A stretch of 46,982 bases of DNA from a virus: positions 1 through 46,982 of IMG/VR virus record IMGVR_UViG_3300031566_000077; one strand, written 5' to 3'. The position numbers were made by a program, and so were the translations under genes. The notes under the pieces were generated by a model that was not told the origin of the DNA, did not search any database, and saw only the letters and a program-made list of their open reading frames with translations. The stretch's first letter is position 1. Each line of letters starts with the position of its first letter. Shown here one piece after another: positions 7,803-14,378 of this stretch.

Positions 7803-8406
7803 TGCCCGTCTCCTTTTCAATGAGAAGTTTTAGAAAAGAATAAATTGCGCGACAGCGTCGATATAAACTCGCCATTGAAACTCCCATTTCCTTTGACAAC
7901 GTTCTGAACTTCAAATCAGGATCGCGATATATACTCCAATATATTCGCCAATGCTCCTCTGTCAATCGCTCCTTGAATAATCTAAGAAAATCAACTACTA
8001 AGATTTCATCAATGAAATCCTTTGTGTCTGGAAAGTCGGCCAGCGAAACGCCTTTGTTAAATTCATATTCGGTAAAAGTAATTGTAGGTAATCCAGTCGG
8101 CTCGTGTTCTGTCTGTCTTATTTTTTTAAGTAGTTGACGAAAACGATTCCGAACAGAAATAGTAGCAAGTGTCTTAAATGATGCCCGCTCAGCATCATAC
8201 ATAGGAATTACACTTGTCGTTATATGTAAAAATCCCTCCTGCATGAGGTCATCGACAGACATATTAGACATAACGTAGGCATATCGTCTCGATAGATATT
8301 CGACAGTCGGATATATAGCATAATATATTTTTTCAAAAGTGGGCGGTTTGGCGGTCTTCTGGAAACGAAGAACCGCTCGGTCGAGCGCGGTTGTCTTTCG
8401 TTTCAT
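7792..8406 (-). CDS. Sigma-70 family RNA polymerase sigma factor (phage-encoded)
   Basis: Redirects host RNA polymerase to phage promoters. The 204-residue protein shows a region 2 core, VDDLMQEGFLHITTSVIPMY then DAERASFKTLATISVRNRF, corresponding to the core-binding and -10 recognition helices. A region 4-like helix-turn-helix follows near the C-terminus: LTEEHWRIYWSIY, then FRTLSKEMGVSMASLYRRCR. The linker is short, as in ECF or phage late sigma factors. ATG follows AGGAAAGA. The gene sits just upstream of dnaE-N in the same operon. Target promoters are not identifiable here. A sigma-like antitermination factor is a less likely alternative. Confidence 0.8.
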   Translation of the reverse strand: MKRKTTALDRAVLRFQKTAKPPTFEKIYYAIYPTVEYLSRRYAYVMSNMSVDDLMQEGFLHITTSVIPMYDAERASFKTLATISVRNRFRQLLKKIRQTEHEPTGLPTITFTEYEFNKGVSLADFPDTKDFIDEILVVDFLRLFKERLTEEHWRIYWSIYRDPDLKFRTLSKEMGVSMASLYRRCRAIYSFLKLLIEKETGNAG

Positions 8407-8412
8407 TCTTTC

Positions 8413-9036
8413 CTAATCCTCCCAACCAAAAATGTACTTCTCAAAATACTTTACTCCGTAGAAGGCAAAGTAAGTCATTAGTTTCCTTTGTTTCCTTAGT
8501 TTGGCCTTTCTATAATGCCTAACCTGTAGTTCGTGGACAGATGATCGAGCATTCCCCTTTATCTTTTGACATACCCGACATTTCACATAGTGGTGGTTAA
8601 ATTGTTCTATAATCGGCGGCTTCAATTTAGGTGGTCGATTTCCCTTAGTCTTTTTTAGAACGTGTATCCGGTCGGGGTGTTTCCTAATTATTCCGTTTGG
8701 AATAAATACCTTACAAGCGGGCCGATTCAAGAAAGTATTTATACAACCCTTTTTGCCTTCCACTCCGAATCGTTTACATGCCCAGCACCGGTAGTCAGCA
8801 CGATGTTCTTTATGTTCATAGCGGGACCCAGGAATCTTCTTGAGGTCAACCGATGCCGGATGAATCCTTGCGAAGTAAAGACCAATGGCGCTCTCTAATT
8901 TAAGACAATCCCGCCTCAGTTGGTCTGTAAGCTGCTTGAATAACAAAGCGCCAGAAATGCTATCAGTGTCTGCCAGGAATTTCAGAATCCCTATTTTCAG
9001 AACCAGGGTTCTTCCCTGGACAATTAAATGTTTCAT
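8413..9036 (-). CDS. Hypothetical zinc-site protein (207 aa)
   Basis: Unrecognised family. Two clusters of potential zinc ligands are visible: YRCWACKRFG with a later GCINTFLNRPACKVF in the middle, and HHYVKCRVCQKIKGNARSS towards the C-terminus. The C-terminal third is strongly basic (RHYRKAKLRKQRKLM), suggesting nucleic-acid binding. It ends six bases before the sigma-factor start, so the two genes are probably co-expressed. A role in transcription or DNA transactions is plausible from the zinc sites and neighbourhood, but this is inference. Confidence 0.65.
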   Translation of the reverse strand: MKHLIVQGRTLVLKIGILKFLADTDSISGALLFKQLTDQLRRDCLKLESAIGLYFARIHPASVDLKKIPGSRYEHKEHRADYRCWACKRFGVEGKKGCINTFLNRPACKVFIPNGIIRKHPDRIHVLKKTKGNRPPKLKPPIIEQFNHHYVKCRVCQKIKGNARSSVHELQVRHYRKAKLRKQRKLMTYFAFYGVKYFEKYIFGWED

Positions 9037-9070
9037 GCTGTCCCTCCAATATATCGGGGGTAATATCCTT

Positions 9071-9460
9071 TTAATTAGGCTCTTCCGTCAACACAAACTT
9101 ATAGTCAACCCTGACTCCAACTGCCGACACAGGATATCCCTTTACCCATTTCCAAACCTTAAGTTTCTCGATATATATTTCGCCATCCCAGTATATATTT
9201 TTCTTCTTCCTCAGCTTATCAGACTGGAAAAGATTCTTCTTCTTCCTCTTCGCCGGGATAAGAACTGCGTGCGTATATATCCAGTGAGCTTGTTTAAAAT
9301 CCTTGGCCTTTATAATTGCAGGAGTAGTCCCGGCCAAACTCCCGCTTAGGACGAAGAAGGTTGGTAATCCCTGTAGGTCTTTCTTTTTACCCTCCTTGCT
9401 CTTTGGTAAAGGCTCGGCGAATGCGCCACGGCGTACAAGTTTCTTTGGTTTCTTGGTCAT
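9071..9460 (-). CDS. Hypothetical basic protein (129 aa)
   Basis: Lys-rich N-terminus (MTKKPKKLVRRGAF, then KSKEGKKKD) followed by a possible small beta domain (PTFFVLSGSLAGTTPAIIKA, VWKWVKGYPVSAVGVRVDYK). No catalytic or metal motif was seen. The ATG is preceded by TTGAAAGGAATACT, a close variant of the leader used by the small-gene array to the right. This places it as the last member of that set in transcription order, after a 337-base gap. Function unknown. Confidence 0.6.
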   Translation of the reverse strand: MTKKPKKLVRRGAFAEPLPKSKEGKKKDLQGLPTFFVLSGSLAGTTPAIIKAKDFKQAHWIYTHAVLIPAKRKKKNLFQSDKLRKKKNIYWDGEIYIEKLKVWKWVKGYPVSAVGVRVDYKFVLTEEPN

Positions 9461-9797
9461 AGTATTCCTTTCAAATTGAATTATTTCCCAAAGTCAAGGA
9501 TATGGCGAATTCTGCCGCTTTCCTTGTCATATCTCGCCCCGAATCCGCCCCAAAACCGACCAGGGTATGCTTGAAAGGGAAGCCCAGGGGATTGCTGGGG
9601 GATATCCCCTGGAATCTCTCCCTCGACGATCCTGGAGTCCCTGGGCGTCTCGATTCTATCCCCGCTCCCCTGGGTTCCTTTCGATATAGGTTGAAGGCCG
9701 CCCGCCCGGATTCCCTGAAAATCAAGGAAGCCAGGCGGGCGGCCTTCGACCGCTCCGCTTGTCCAGCCCCGCTGACATGAACCAGACTGGCCGACGA
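9461..9797. other. GC-rich intergenic region with two strong stem-loops
   Basis: 337 bases without a supportable gene. It holds a 14-bp perfect stem at 9693-9706/9734-9747 and a second stem CCAGGGGAT/ATCCCCTGG at 9584-9612. The loop of the first stem (about 9711-9729) contains TTCCCTG...ATCAAGGAA, which is also the frame of the hairpin in the repeats at 14379 and 16745. Short open frames exist on both strands but lack a ribosome-binding site and family-like sequence. The first stem lies directly after the acidic/basic protein gene and may act as a terminator or 3'-end stabiliser. No U-tract follows, so classical termination is uncertain. Confidence 0.6.
9693..9747 (-). terminator. Strong GC-rich stem-loop after the 182-aa polyampholyte gene
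   Basis: Arms GAAGGCCGCCCGCC (9693-9706) and GGCGGGCGGCCTTC (9734-9747) are perfectly complementary over 14 bp, with a 27-base loop that itself can pair (TTCC with GGAA). It starts about 50 bases past the stop codon at 9798. There is no run of U on the minus strand after it, so rho-independent termination is not assured. Processing or stabilisation of the mRNA 3' end is an alternative. Confidence 0.5.
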
Positions 9798-10346
9798 TTA
9801 GAAATCGTCGTCGTCGTCTTTCTCTTCCTCCTCGTCGTCGTCGTCTTCCTCCTCGTCGTCGTCGTCTTCCTCTTCCTCCTCGTCGTCGTCGTCTTCCTCG
9901 AATTCCTCGTCGTCGTCGTCCTTGGCCTTCTTTTTCTTCCCTTTTCCCTTGGCCGCAGGTTTTTCCTTCTTTGCTTTCTTTCCCTTTTTCTTCTTGGGCG
10001 CTTCCTCTTCCTCCTCCTCTTCTTCTTCCTCCTCGTCGTCGTCGTCGAATTCCTCGTCGACTTCCTTCTTCTCCTTCTTCCCCTTCCCCTTCTTTTTCTT
10101 GCCCTTCCCCTTGGTCTCGTCGCGCTCAGCCTTGGCTTCCTCCCGGAGTACCTTGACCTTATCGTCAGCGATCCGACGAAGCTCCTGCAGTTTCTTCCGA
10201 AGTTCCGAGAGCACCTTCTTGGCGGTCTGTCCCGCCTTGTAATCGCCCTCGAGCAGGTCGGTGATTTGGTCCCGGACGAAGAGCGCTGCCGTTGCGGCTG
10301 ATCCCGCCATGGTCAGAAGTTTTGGTCCCTTCTTTGCCTTTGCCAT
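9798..10346 (-). CDS. Low-complexity Lys/Asp/Glu (polyampholyte) protein, 182 aa
   Basis: The start is set at MAKAKKGPKLL, which follows GAAAGGAAGAAAGAACG. Residues 1-90 look folded and helical (AGSAATAALFVRDQITDLLE, KKVLSELRKKLQELRRIADD). The rest alternates Lys-rich blocks (KGKGKKKKGKGKKEKK) with Asp/Glu runs, including about ten consecutive Glu, and ends DDDDDF. The tail will be disordered and extremely charged, comparable in style to histone-H1-like or nucleoid proteins but acidic at the end. The codon runs (gtc/gac, cct/agg triplets) make a long antiparallel open frame on the plus strand, which is only its complement. Function unknown; DNA or protein condensation is a guess. Confidence 0.7.
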   Translation of the reverse strand: MAKAKKGPKLLTMAGSAATAALFVRDQITDLLEGDYKAGQTAKKVLSELRKKLQELRRIADDKVKVLREEAKAERDETKGKGKKKKGKGKKEKKEVDEEFDDDDEEEEEEEEEEEAPKKKKGKKAKKEKPAAKGKGKKKKAKDDDDEEFEEDDDDEEEEEDDDDEEEDDDDEEEEKDDDDDF

Positions 10347-10422
10347 CGTTCTTTCTTCCTTTCGCGAAAGTCGGTTGAAAAGAAATGTTGTCAACGATAA
10401 CCCGACCCCATCGGAGATCGGG

Positions 10423-10713
10423 CTACTGGGACTTCTTGGTTTTCTTCTTCTTTTTCTTGGATTCCCCGTCAGTGTCGTTGTTCTTCTTTTTCTTCCCTCC
10501 TTTCTTTTCTGTCTTCCGTTTCTTCGGCGGCACGAGAAGCTCCAGGGATTTCATTACCAACTCGGTCCCCTTCGCCACGGCGCGCAGATGTTTGCGAATC
10601 GACGGCGCCACGATTGTCTCCAGGGAAACGAGCCCCTCGATTGCCCCGACCAGCTTCGCCGAGGACTTGTCCAGCAGTTTAACGAGCTTTCCTTTGATTT
10701 TCTTCCGAGCCAT
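10423..10713 (-). CDS. Lys-rich tail protein (96 aa), related in style to its downstream neighbour
   Basis: The start is placed at MARKKIKGKLVKLL, since GAAGGAGATACTAGAT precedes it. A helical N-terminal two-thirds (KLLDKSSAKLVGAIEGLVSL, SIRKHLRAVAKGTELVMKSL) is followed by a disordered basic tail (PPKKRKTEKKGGKKKK ... KKKKKKTKKSQ). Domain order, helical head plus charged tail, matches the 182-aa protein encoded next, so they may act together. The tail is almost purely basic here. A nucleic-acid-binding role is inferred from charge only. Confidence 0.65.
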   Translation of the reverse strand: MARKKIKGKLVKLLDKSSAKLVGAIEGLVSLETIVAPSIRKHLRAVAKGTELVMKSLELLVPPKKRKTEKKGGKKKKNNDTDGESKKKKKKTKKSQ

Positions 10714-10782
10714 ATCTAGTATCTCCTTCTCGGTAATGGCAACGGAACTGTGATCCATTTGGCAGCTACAAGCGTACCAGGA

Positions 10783-11067
10783 TCATACCCGATCTCCGGG
10801 CGCGAGGTGATCTTCGAACCATGGGATGATCTGTTTGCGAATGACCGACCCAAGCCATTTGATTTCGTGATAGTCCAAGCGCCCGAGCTTGGAAAACTTC
10901 CATTCGGCGTCGTCGTCTTCGCTGTTCCTTCTTTGTCTGGTTATCTGGATTTTCGGCTGCTTCCCATCGTAGGAGTGAGCAGTCAGCCGAAGCCTGGAAA
11001 GACCGAATGTTTTCTGTTTGAACTTCTTTAGTTCGTTGTCTTTTTCTGACTTGAACTCGTACGCCAT
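10783..11067 (-). CDS. Hypothetical small protein (94 aa)
   Basis: The start MAYEFKSEKDNELKKF is chosen because GGGGGAGAACC precedes this ATG. A single compact domain is suggested: beta-like FGLSRLRLTAHSYDGKQPKI then QITRQRRN, an acidic turn SEDDDAEW, and FSKLGRLDYHEIKWLGSVI. The pattern of beta strands, a conserved glycine and a following helix faintly recalls PC4-type ssDNA-binding proteins, but I would not assign that without a profile search. The neighbours are low-complexity protein genes and a small membrane zinc-ribbon protein. Confidence 0.55.
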   Translation of the reverse strand: MAYEFKSEKDNELKKFKQKTFGLSRLRLTAHSYDGKQPKIQITRQRRNSEDDDAEWKFSKLGRLDYHEIKWLGSVIRKQIIPWFEDHLAPGDRV

Positions 11068-11086
11068 GGTTCTCCCCCTTTCATCT

Positions 11087-11311
11087 TCACGCCTGGCAGT
11101 CCCAGCAGATAACAACTGGAACCGCCTCTCCCTGAAATATCTTCTCAGCGTTGGTCACTGCTTCCGGTTTTTCTACCGGAACCAAAACTGATCTCCCACA
11201 GACTCGGCAGGGAAGCATATTGAATCCTGCCCGGTTCATCCTCCTTATAAAATAGAAAATCCAAAGAATAGAAAGTAGCAGAGCCCCTATCGCGATGAGA
11301 ATGATCGCCAT
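11087..11311 (-). CDS. Membrane-anchored zinc-ribbon protein (74 aa)
   Basis: The N-terminus is a transmembrane helix (MAIILIAIGALLLSILWIFY), followed by FIRRMNR and a cytoplasm-facing zinc ribbon with paired cysteines CRVCGRSV and VICWDCQA. The topology would be N-out, zinc domain inside, by the positive-inside rule. It is preceded by AAAGGAGATACC ATG, the array-type leader. No known phage family is recognised. A membrane adaptor or a takeover or exclusion protein is possible; both are inference. Confidence 0.65.
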   Translation of the reverse strand: MAIILIAIGALLLSILWIFYFIRRMNRAGFNMLPCRVCGRSVLVPVEKPEAVTNAEKIFQGEAVPVVICWDCQA

Positions 11312-11359
11312 GGTATCTCCTTTCTATATGGATTGAGATTGTATTATTTATATTTCTAT

Positions 11360-11527
11360 TTAATTGAGTAGAAATCTAATAAGTTTAACTGATCCGGCTA
11401 TTCCTATCCCGGTCGCGCAAACAATCAATGCTAAAATACAGAGACCAATAATCGCATACGGCCAGTTGAACTCATCATCATGTGTTTCTAATATCTTATT
11501 GAAAACCTGTCTATCTTCCTAGTCCAT
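11360..11527 (-). pseudogene. Small membrane-protein gene interrupted by an in-frame amber at codon 3
   Basis: A normal array-type site GAAAGGAAAAGAT precedes ATG GAC TAG at 11527-11519. Reading on in the same frame gives an uninterrupted 52 codons to TAA at 11360-11362: EDRQVFNKILETHDDEFNWP, then a hydrophobic helix YAIIGLCILALIVCATGIGI and AGSVKLIRFLLN. This is a convincing soluble-plus-TM small protein whose start has been cut off by one nonsense codon. Other genes here (for example queD) end in TAG, so general reassignment of TAG is unlikely. A sequencing error, a real pseudogene, host suppression or an alternative start remain possible. Confidence 0.55.
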
Positions 11528-11557
11528 ATCTTTTCCTTTCAATGTTTTATTCCTATA

Positions 11558-11806
11558 TTACCGCCACAGATATTTGAAAATGCGTCGAAGCGTTGACTGC
11601 TTGTGAGGATCTTTTTCTTCGACTGCAACTTTCTTCGCAGATTCATCCGCGATGATGAAACCTGGAAACGCTTCGTACTTTTCTGTTTCCGCCCACAGAG
11701 GTTCCGTCAGAGGCCGGCAAGATTTGCAAAGCTCCTTTCCCTTGTGCTTTGCCCGTCCTAATTCCTTCCCGCAACCCGCACAGGGTGCCCCATAACTCAG
11801 GCCCAT
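11558..11806 (-). CDS. Small zinc-ribbon protein (82 aa)
   Basis: The start MGLSYGAPCAGC is preceded by TGAAAGGAAATAAA. Two CxxC pairs, CAGCGKELGRAKHKGKELC and KSC, form a short zinc ribbon in residues 9-32. The remainder is acidic then basic (EEKDPHKQSTLRRIFKYLWR). Such free zinc ribbons are common as phage host-interaction proteins. Nothing allows a specific function. It belongs to the array of small genes with recurring leaders. Confidence 0.6.
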   Translation of the reverse strand: MGLSYGAPCAGCGKELGRAKHKGKELCKSCRPLTEPLWAETEKYEAFPGFIIADESAKKVAVEEKDPHKQSTLRRIFKYLWR

Positions 11807-11871
11807 TTTATTTCCTTTCAAAAAAGAAGAAAAAGGAATTTCGGTTGGCGGATATAGGATATTAAATATGG

Positions 11872-12210
11872 TTATTCGTCTTCTTCTTCCTCGTCGAAGT
11901 CGAAGGCGGGATCACGGTATCCGTCGGCGTTCTGAAGAAAAAGGAGAACGGCGATAAATTGCTCTGCCCGCTCCATTTCCTTTTTGAATTCCGACTTCTT
12001 TTCAGGCCGCCCTAACCTGTATTTCTTTTTGGCGGCCCACGCCTCGTGCATGAAAGCAGACTCGGCTTTTGCGAGGTCTTTCATATGACGCTCCAGGCCA
12101 AGGCGCAATTCCATCAGGCAGTCTGGCACTCGCGCCATGGAAATGGGTTCGATATCCTTTTTCAGAATCCTCCGTTTCTTGTTTCTTTGTTTTGCTCCTT
12201 TTTGCGCCAT
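11872..12210 (-). CDS. Hypothetical charged helical protein (112 aa)
   Basis: The start MAQKGAKQRNKKRRIL follows TGAAAGGAGATATT; a longer frame would need a TTG start without a site. Basic N-terminus, central helices (CLMELRLGLERHMKDLAKAE; SEFKKEMERAEQFIAVLLFL) and an acidic end FDFDEEEEDE. No motif recognised. It lies 82 bases downstream of the gene at 12293, with a 10-bp stem-loop between them. Confidence 0.6.
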   Translation of the reverse strand: MAQKGAKQRNKKRRILKKDIEPISMARVPDCLMELRLGLERHMKDLAKAESAFMHEAWAAKKKYRLGRPEKKSEFKKEMERAEQFIAVLLFLQNADGYRDPAFDFDEEEEDE

Positions 12211-12257
12211 AATATCTCCTTTCAATATCCTACAATCCGCCAAACCGAAATGCTAAT

Positions 12258-12287
12258 AATCCGGCTGCAATTTCTCACAGCCGGATT
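12258..12287 (-). terminator. Intergenic stem-loop, 10-bp stem
   Basis: AATCCGGCTG and CAGCCGGATT pair perfectly around a 10-base loop containing aatttctc. It directly follows the stop of the gene at 12293. The same loop core (AATTTCTC) occurs in the stem-loop at 12567. No U-tract, so termination versus RNA processing cannot be decided. Confidence 0.5.
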
Positions 12288-12292
12288 GATAA

Positions 12293-12508
12293 TTAATAAC
12301 CTGGAACCCGCATCGCCTTCTGTTCCGTCGCCGAAAATACAAGGCGATATTCACACCAATCCTCGCCAGGATCAAGAAATGAAGAACCGAGCATTTCCAG
12401 GCATTCCGCCCTGTCGATCTCCTCGTCGGAGAAAAAGTCCTTGACAGGCCCCCATAGCGCCTTTTTTATTTTCGCCTTGTCCTTGATGGTTTCGATTAAA
12501 TGTGGCAT
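12293..12508 (-). CDS. Hypothetical protein (71 aa)
   Basis: The start MPHLIETIKDKAKIKK follows TTGGAAGGAATATTC. The short protein is helical at the N-terminus, acidic in the middle (FFSDEEIDRAECLEMLGSSF) and ends with a beta-like YRLVFSATEQKAMRVPGY. No recognised family. It is followed by a stem-loop and preceded by the recurrent leader, as in the rest of the array. Confidence 0.55.
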   Translation of the reverse strand: MPHLIETIKDKAKIKKALWGPVKDFFSDEEIDRAECLEMLGSSFLDPGEDWCEYRLVFSATEQKAMRVPGY

Positions 12509-12566
12509 GAATATTCCTTCCAATATATTTTGATATTACCTTGCAACGCACAAGGCAATTAACTAA

Positions 12567-12598
12567 TAACCCGAGGGCAATTTCTCGCCCTCGGGTTA
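12567..12598 (-). terminator. Intergenic stem-loop, 12-bp stem
   Basis: TAACCCGAGGGC and GCCCTCGGGTTA pair perfectly around the 8-base loop AATTTCTC. It begins six bases after the stop codon at 12604 of the coiled-coil gene. The loop is shared with the stem-loop at 12258 although the stems differ, which suggests functional or copied hairpins rather than chance. Confidence 0.55.
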
Positions 12599-12603
12599 AT
12601 GGG

Positions 12604-13083
12604 TTACTTATTCCCCTTGCCCCCCTTGCCCGCCAGTCGTTTGATGATCCGGATTACGTTCTGGATTCCGTTCCGAACAGCATCCTTCTCCGCGCAAAGG
12701 GCGTGGACGCGACTCTCCAGGCGGGCGATCTCGCTTTCGATTTCCAGGTTCGCCGCCTCCAGTTTTTTCAGGGCGTCCGTCAGGCGATCGGCGGCCCTTC
12801 CGCGCAGGCGCATCGGCAAGGTTGCAGTTTTCGTCTTGCGGGTTTTCTTTTCCTTAGGCGGTTTCTCGTCCCCTCCCGTCCCGGCAATCCTGTCGTGCAG
12901 TTTTTCGGCAACCCGAAGCTTGCCGAACTTGCGGCGATAGTCGCTGTAGAATTCCGAAGCATCTTCCAAGTGTTTTTCCTTGATGAGGCCCAAGATCATT
13001 TTCCGCAGTTTGCGCCTTTCCTTTCTTTCAGCCTTGTTCAGTTCCGCCGTGTTTTTCTTTTCTGTCTTCTTTATGCGTTTCAT
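12604..13083 (-). CDS. Basic coiled-coil protein (159 aa)
   Basis: Unrecognised. A strongly basic N-terminus (MKRIKKTEKKNTAELNKAER) and a Lys-rich linker (EKPPKEKKTRKTKTATLP) flank a helical part. Residues about 95-150 form a clear heptad-like coiled coil (DALKKLEAANLEIESEIARL, ESRVHALCAEKDAVRNGIQN). It ends LAGKGGKGNK. The ATG is preceded by CTGAAAGGGAATACCG. The charge suggests nucleic-acid association; an oligomeric DNA-binding protein is possible. Confidence 0.6.
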   Translation of the reverse strand: MKRIKKTEKKNTAELNKAERKERRKLRKMILGLIKEKHLEDASEFYSDYRRKFGKLRVAEKLHDRIAGTGGDEKPPKEKKTRKTKTATLPMRLRGRAADRLTDALKKLEAANLEIESEIARLESRVHALCAEKDAVRNGIQNVIRIIKRLAGKGGKGNK

Positions 13084-13157
13084 CGGTATTCCCTTTCAGT
13101 ATAGGGTTCCTATATTTCGTTTCCTGCGCAACTCACGCAAGAATTAATCGTTCTCTT

Positions 13158-13379
13158 TCAATGTTTTTGCTTTGTTGGACGATTCGGATTTGCTTGCCCG
13201 CTTGGAAGTCGATGATTTATCGTCTCCCCAATACATTTCTTGCACAAATGCCCCAACCGCCCCATATCTTTTTTAGTAAAATATATATAAGTTTTTAATT
13301 CTCCGCTTATCGGCGACCTACAACGATGGCAGGTTGTATCGTCGCAGACTATAAATGTTTCCTTAAAACGGTTTCTCAT
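13158..13379 (-). CDS. Small CxxC zinc-finger-like protein (73 aa)
   Basis: Potential zinc ligands are CDDTTCHRCRSP (C12, C17, C20) and HLCKKCIGE (C46, C49), spaced like a treble-clef or ribbon. The N-terminus MRNRFKETFIV is basic and the tail ANPNRPTKQKH is basic and disordered. The ribosome site (TTAAGGATATTAAA) departs from the array consensus. No family recognised; nucleic-acid or protein binding is possible. Confidence 0.55.
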   Translation of the reverse strand: MRNRFKETFIVCDDTTCHRCRSPISGELKTYIYFTKKDMGRLGHLCKKCIGETINHRLPSGQANPNRPTKQKH

Positions 13380-13393
13380 TTTAATATCCTTAA

Positions 13394-13576
13394 TTATCCC
13401 ATTTCCTCCGCCTCTTTTTCTCCTGTTTCGTCGTACTCCGCCAATTCCCGCCGATTCCGTTCAAGCATCCTGTTTATACGTTCCTGATACTCTTTCCAGG
13501 TAAAAAGTTTCACTCCCAACCGTTCCCGCTTAGCGTTTGTTTCTCTCCACAGAGATTTATAATATTCTTTATCCAT
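13394..13576 (-). CDS. Small helical protein (60 aa), paralogue of the 15818-16000 product
   Basis: The start MDKEYYKSLWRETNAKR follows TTGAAAGGAAATATC. The protein aligns end to end, without gaps, with the product at 15818-16000: both begin MD(K/E)xYY, share RETN-KR near residue 11, FTW-EY in the middle and end YDETGEKEAEEM plus one residue. Mostly charged helix with a basic middle and acidic end. Function unknown, but retention of two diverged copies within 2.4 kb implies a used gene family in this phage. Confidence 0.65.
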   Translation of the reverse strand: MDKEYYKSLWRETNAKRERLGVKLFTWKEYQERINRMLERNRRELAEYDETGEKEAEEMG

Positions 13577-13623
13577 GATATTTCCTTTCAATTTATTGTT
13601 AATGTCTATTTAAAGGGTTTGGA

Positions 13624-13842
13624 TTATTCGACCACTTCCCTGGAGGAAACCAGGATAACGATTTGATCCAAGAGCGCCAGGGCCTCCCGGTGGTTTTCGG
13701 GCATGTTCCCGTACCATTCATCCTTATAAATGAAATGCCATTTCCTGGTCTCGATCATTTCCCGAAGCCTGGCGATCTGTCTGCGAATGTTCTTGAGCGA
13801 GCGGTTTTTCTTTTCCGTCTTGGTTTCTTTCGGAATCGCCAT
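13624..13842 (-). CDS. Hypothetical protein (72 aa)
   Basis: Begins MAIPKETKTEKKNRSLKNI, followed by a basic helix (RRQIARLREMIETRKWHF) and a C-terminal helix (HREALALLDQIVILVSSREV). The leader is the array type, with AACCCATATTGG before AAAGGAAATATC and ATG. No membrane segment or metal motif. Unknown function. Confidence 0.6.
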   Translation of the reverse strand: MAIPKETKTEKKNRSLKNIRRQIARLREMIETRKWHFIYKDEWYGNMPENHREALALLDQIVILVSSREVVE

Positions 13843-13879
13843 GATATTTCCTTTCCAATATGGGTTTCCTATATTTCCT

Positions 13880-13902
13880 TTTCGATGTGCGTTACACCGA
13901 AA
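13880..13902 (-). other. Imperfect intergenic stem-loop
   Basis: On the minus strand TTTCG-GTG and CAC-(AT)-CGAAA can pair around TAACG, with a two-base bulge. It lies just past the stop of the HTH protein gene (13906). Weaker than the other array hairpins, so a chance structure is possible. Confidence 0.3.
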
Positions 13903-13905
13903 TAG

Positions 13906-14238
13906 TTATTTGTTTAAACCCTCTCTTATCTTCGCAATATCAATTTCTCCCGCCGCCCGCATCTTTGATGCCTTACGTTTCGAAATACCTAATACAGCCG
14001 CTATTTGCGCGTTAGTTATCCCATCCTTTACAGAATTAAATTGTTCTTTTGTTGCTATCTCTGTTAAGATTTTTTCCCTCGTTATATCTAAAGCCCTAAA
14101 TAGATTACATTCATCCTTGCAATTACACCCATCACAGGGATTCCCTTTTGTTACCTCGTAGATATAAGGGAACATTTCAAACGGATCATTAATAGCAAGT
14201 TCGCAGTTCATATCTTTAAACCAGGCTATTGATTTCAT
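13906..14238 (-). CDS. Small DNA-binding protein with helix-turn-helix and Cys cluster (110 aa)
   Basis: The C-terminal half contains a helix-turn-helix of the recombinase or MerR/RpoE-helix type: GITNAQIAAVLGISKRKASK followed by MRAAGEIDIAKI. The N-terminal half has a compact Cys cluster, NPCDGCNCKDECNLF (four Cys in nine residues), which may bind zinc or an Fe-S cluster. Unlike its neighbours it is served by a canonical strong site, AGGAGGAACAA, before ATG. It follows the structured repeat at 14379-14496. It is a good candidate for a transcription regulator of the surrounding array; target sites are not known. Confidence 0.65.
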   Translation of the reverse strand: MKSIAWFKDMNCELAINDPFEMFPYIYEVTKGNPCDGCNCKDECNLFRALDITREKILTEIATKEQFNSVKDGITNAQIAAVLGISKRKASKMRAAGEIDIAKIREGLNK

Positions 14239-14378
14239 TTGTTCCTCCTATTCATATATTTATTTAAAGGGGCTGAACCCTGAACCCCTTTCCAGCAGCG
14301 AGACCTTTCGGGCAAGGATTCGCTAATTGCATGGGTATGCCTCCAGCGATATCATCGCTGGACCCAGAGGCCCTCCGC

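Noticed and set aside
9759-10301. Long plus-strand open frame rich in Leu/Phe/Val
   Set aside because: It is the exact complement of the Lys/Glu/Asp codon runs of the minus-strand gene. It has no ribosome site, and its hydrophobic repeats follow from the complement.
10783-11067. PC4-like single-strand DNA-binding protein
   Set aside because: Only a loose strand-helix pattern supports it. Key PC4 residues could not be placed, so it is left as hypothetical.
11519-11521. Reassignment of TAG to an amino acid in this phage
   Set aside because: Other genes, such as queD and the capsid gene, end naturally in TAG with unrelated sequence after it, so a single nonsense change is simpler.
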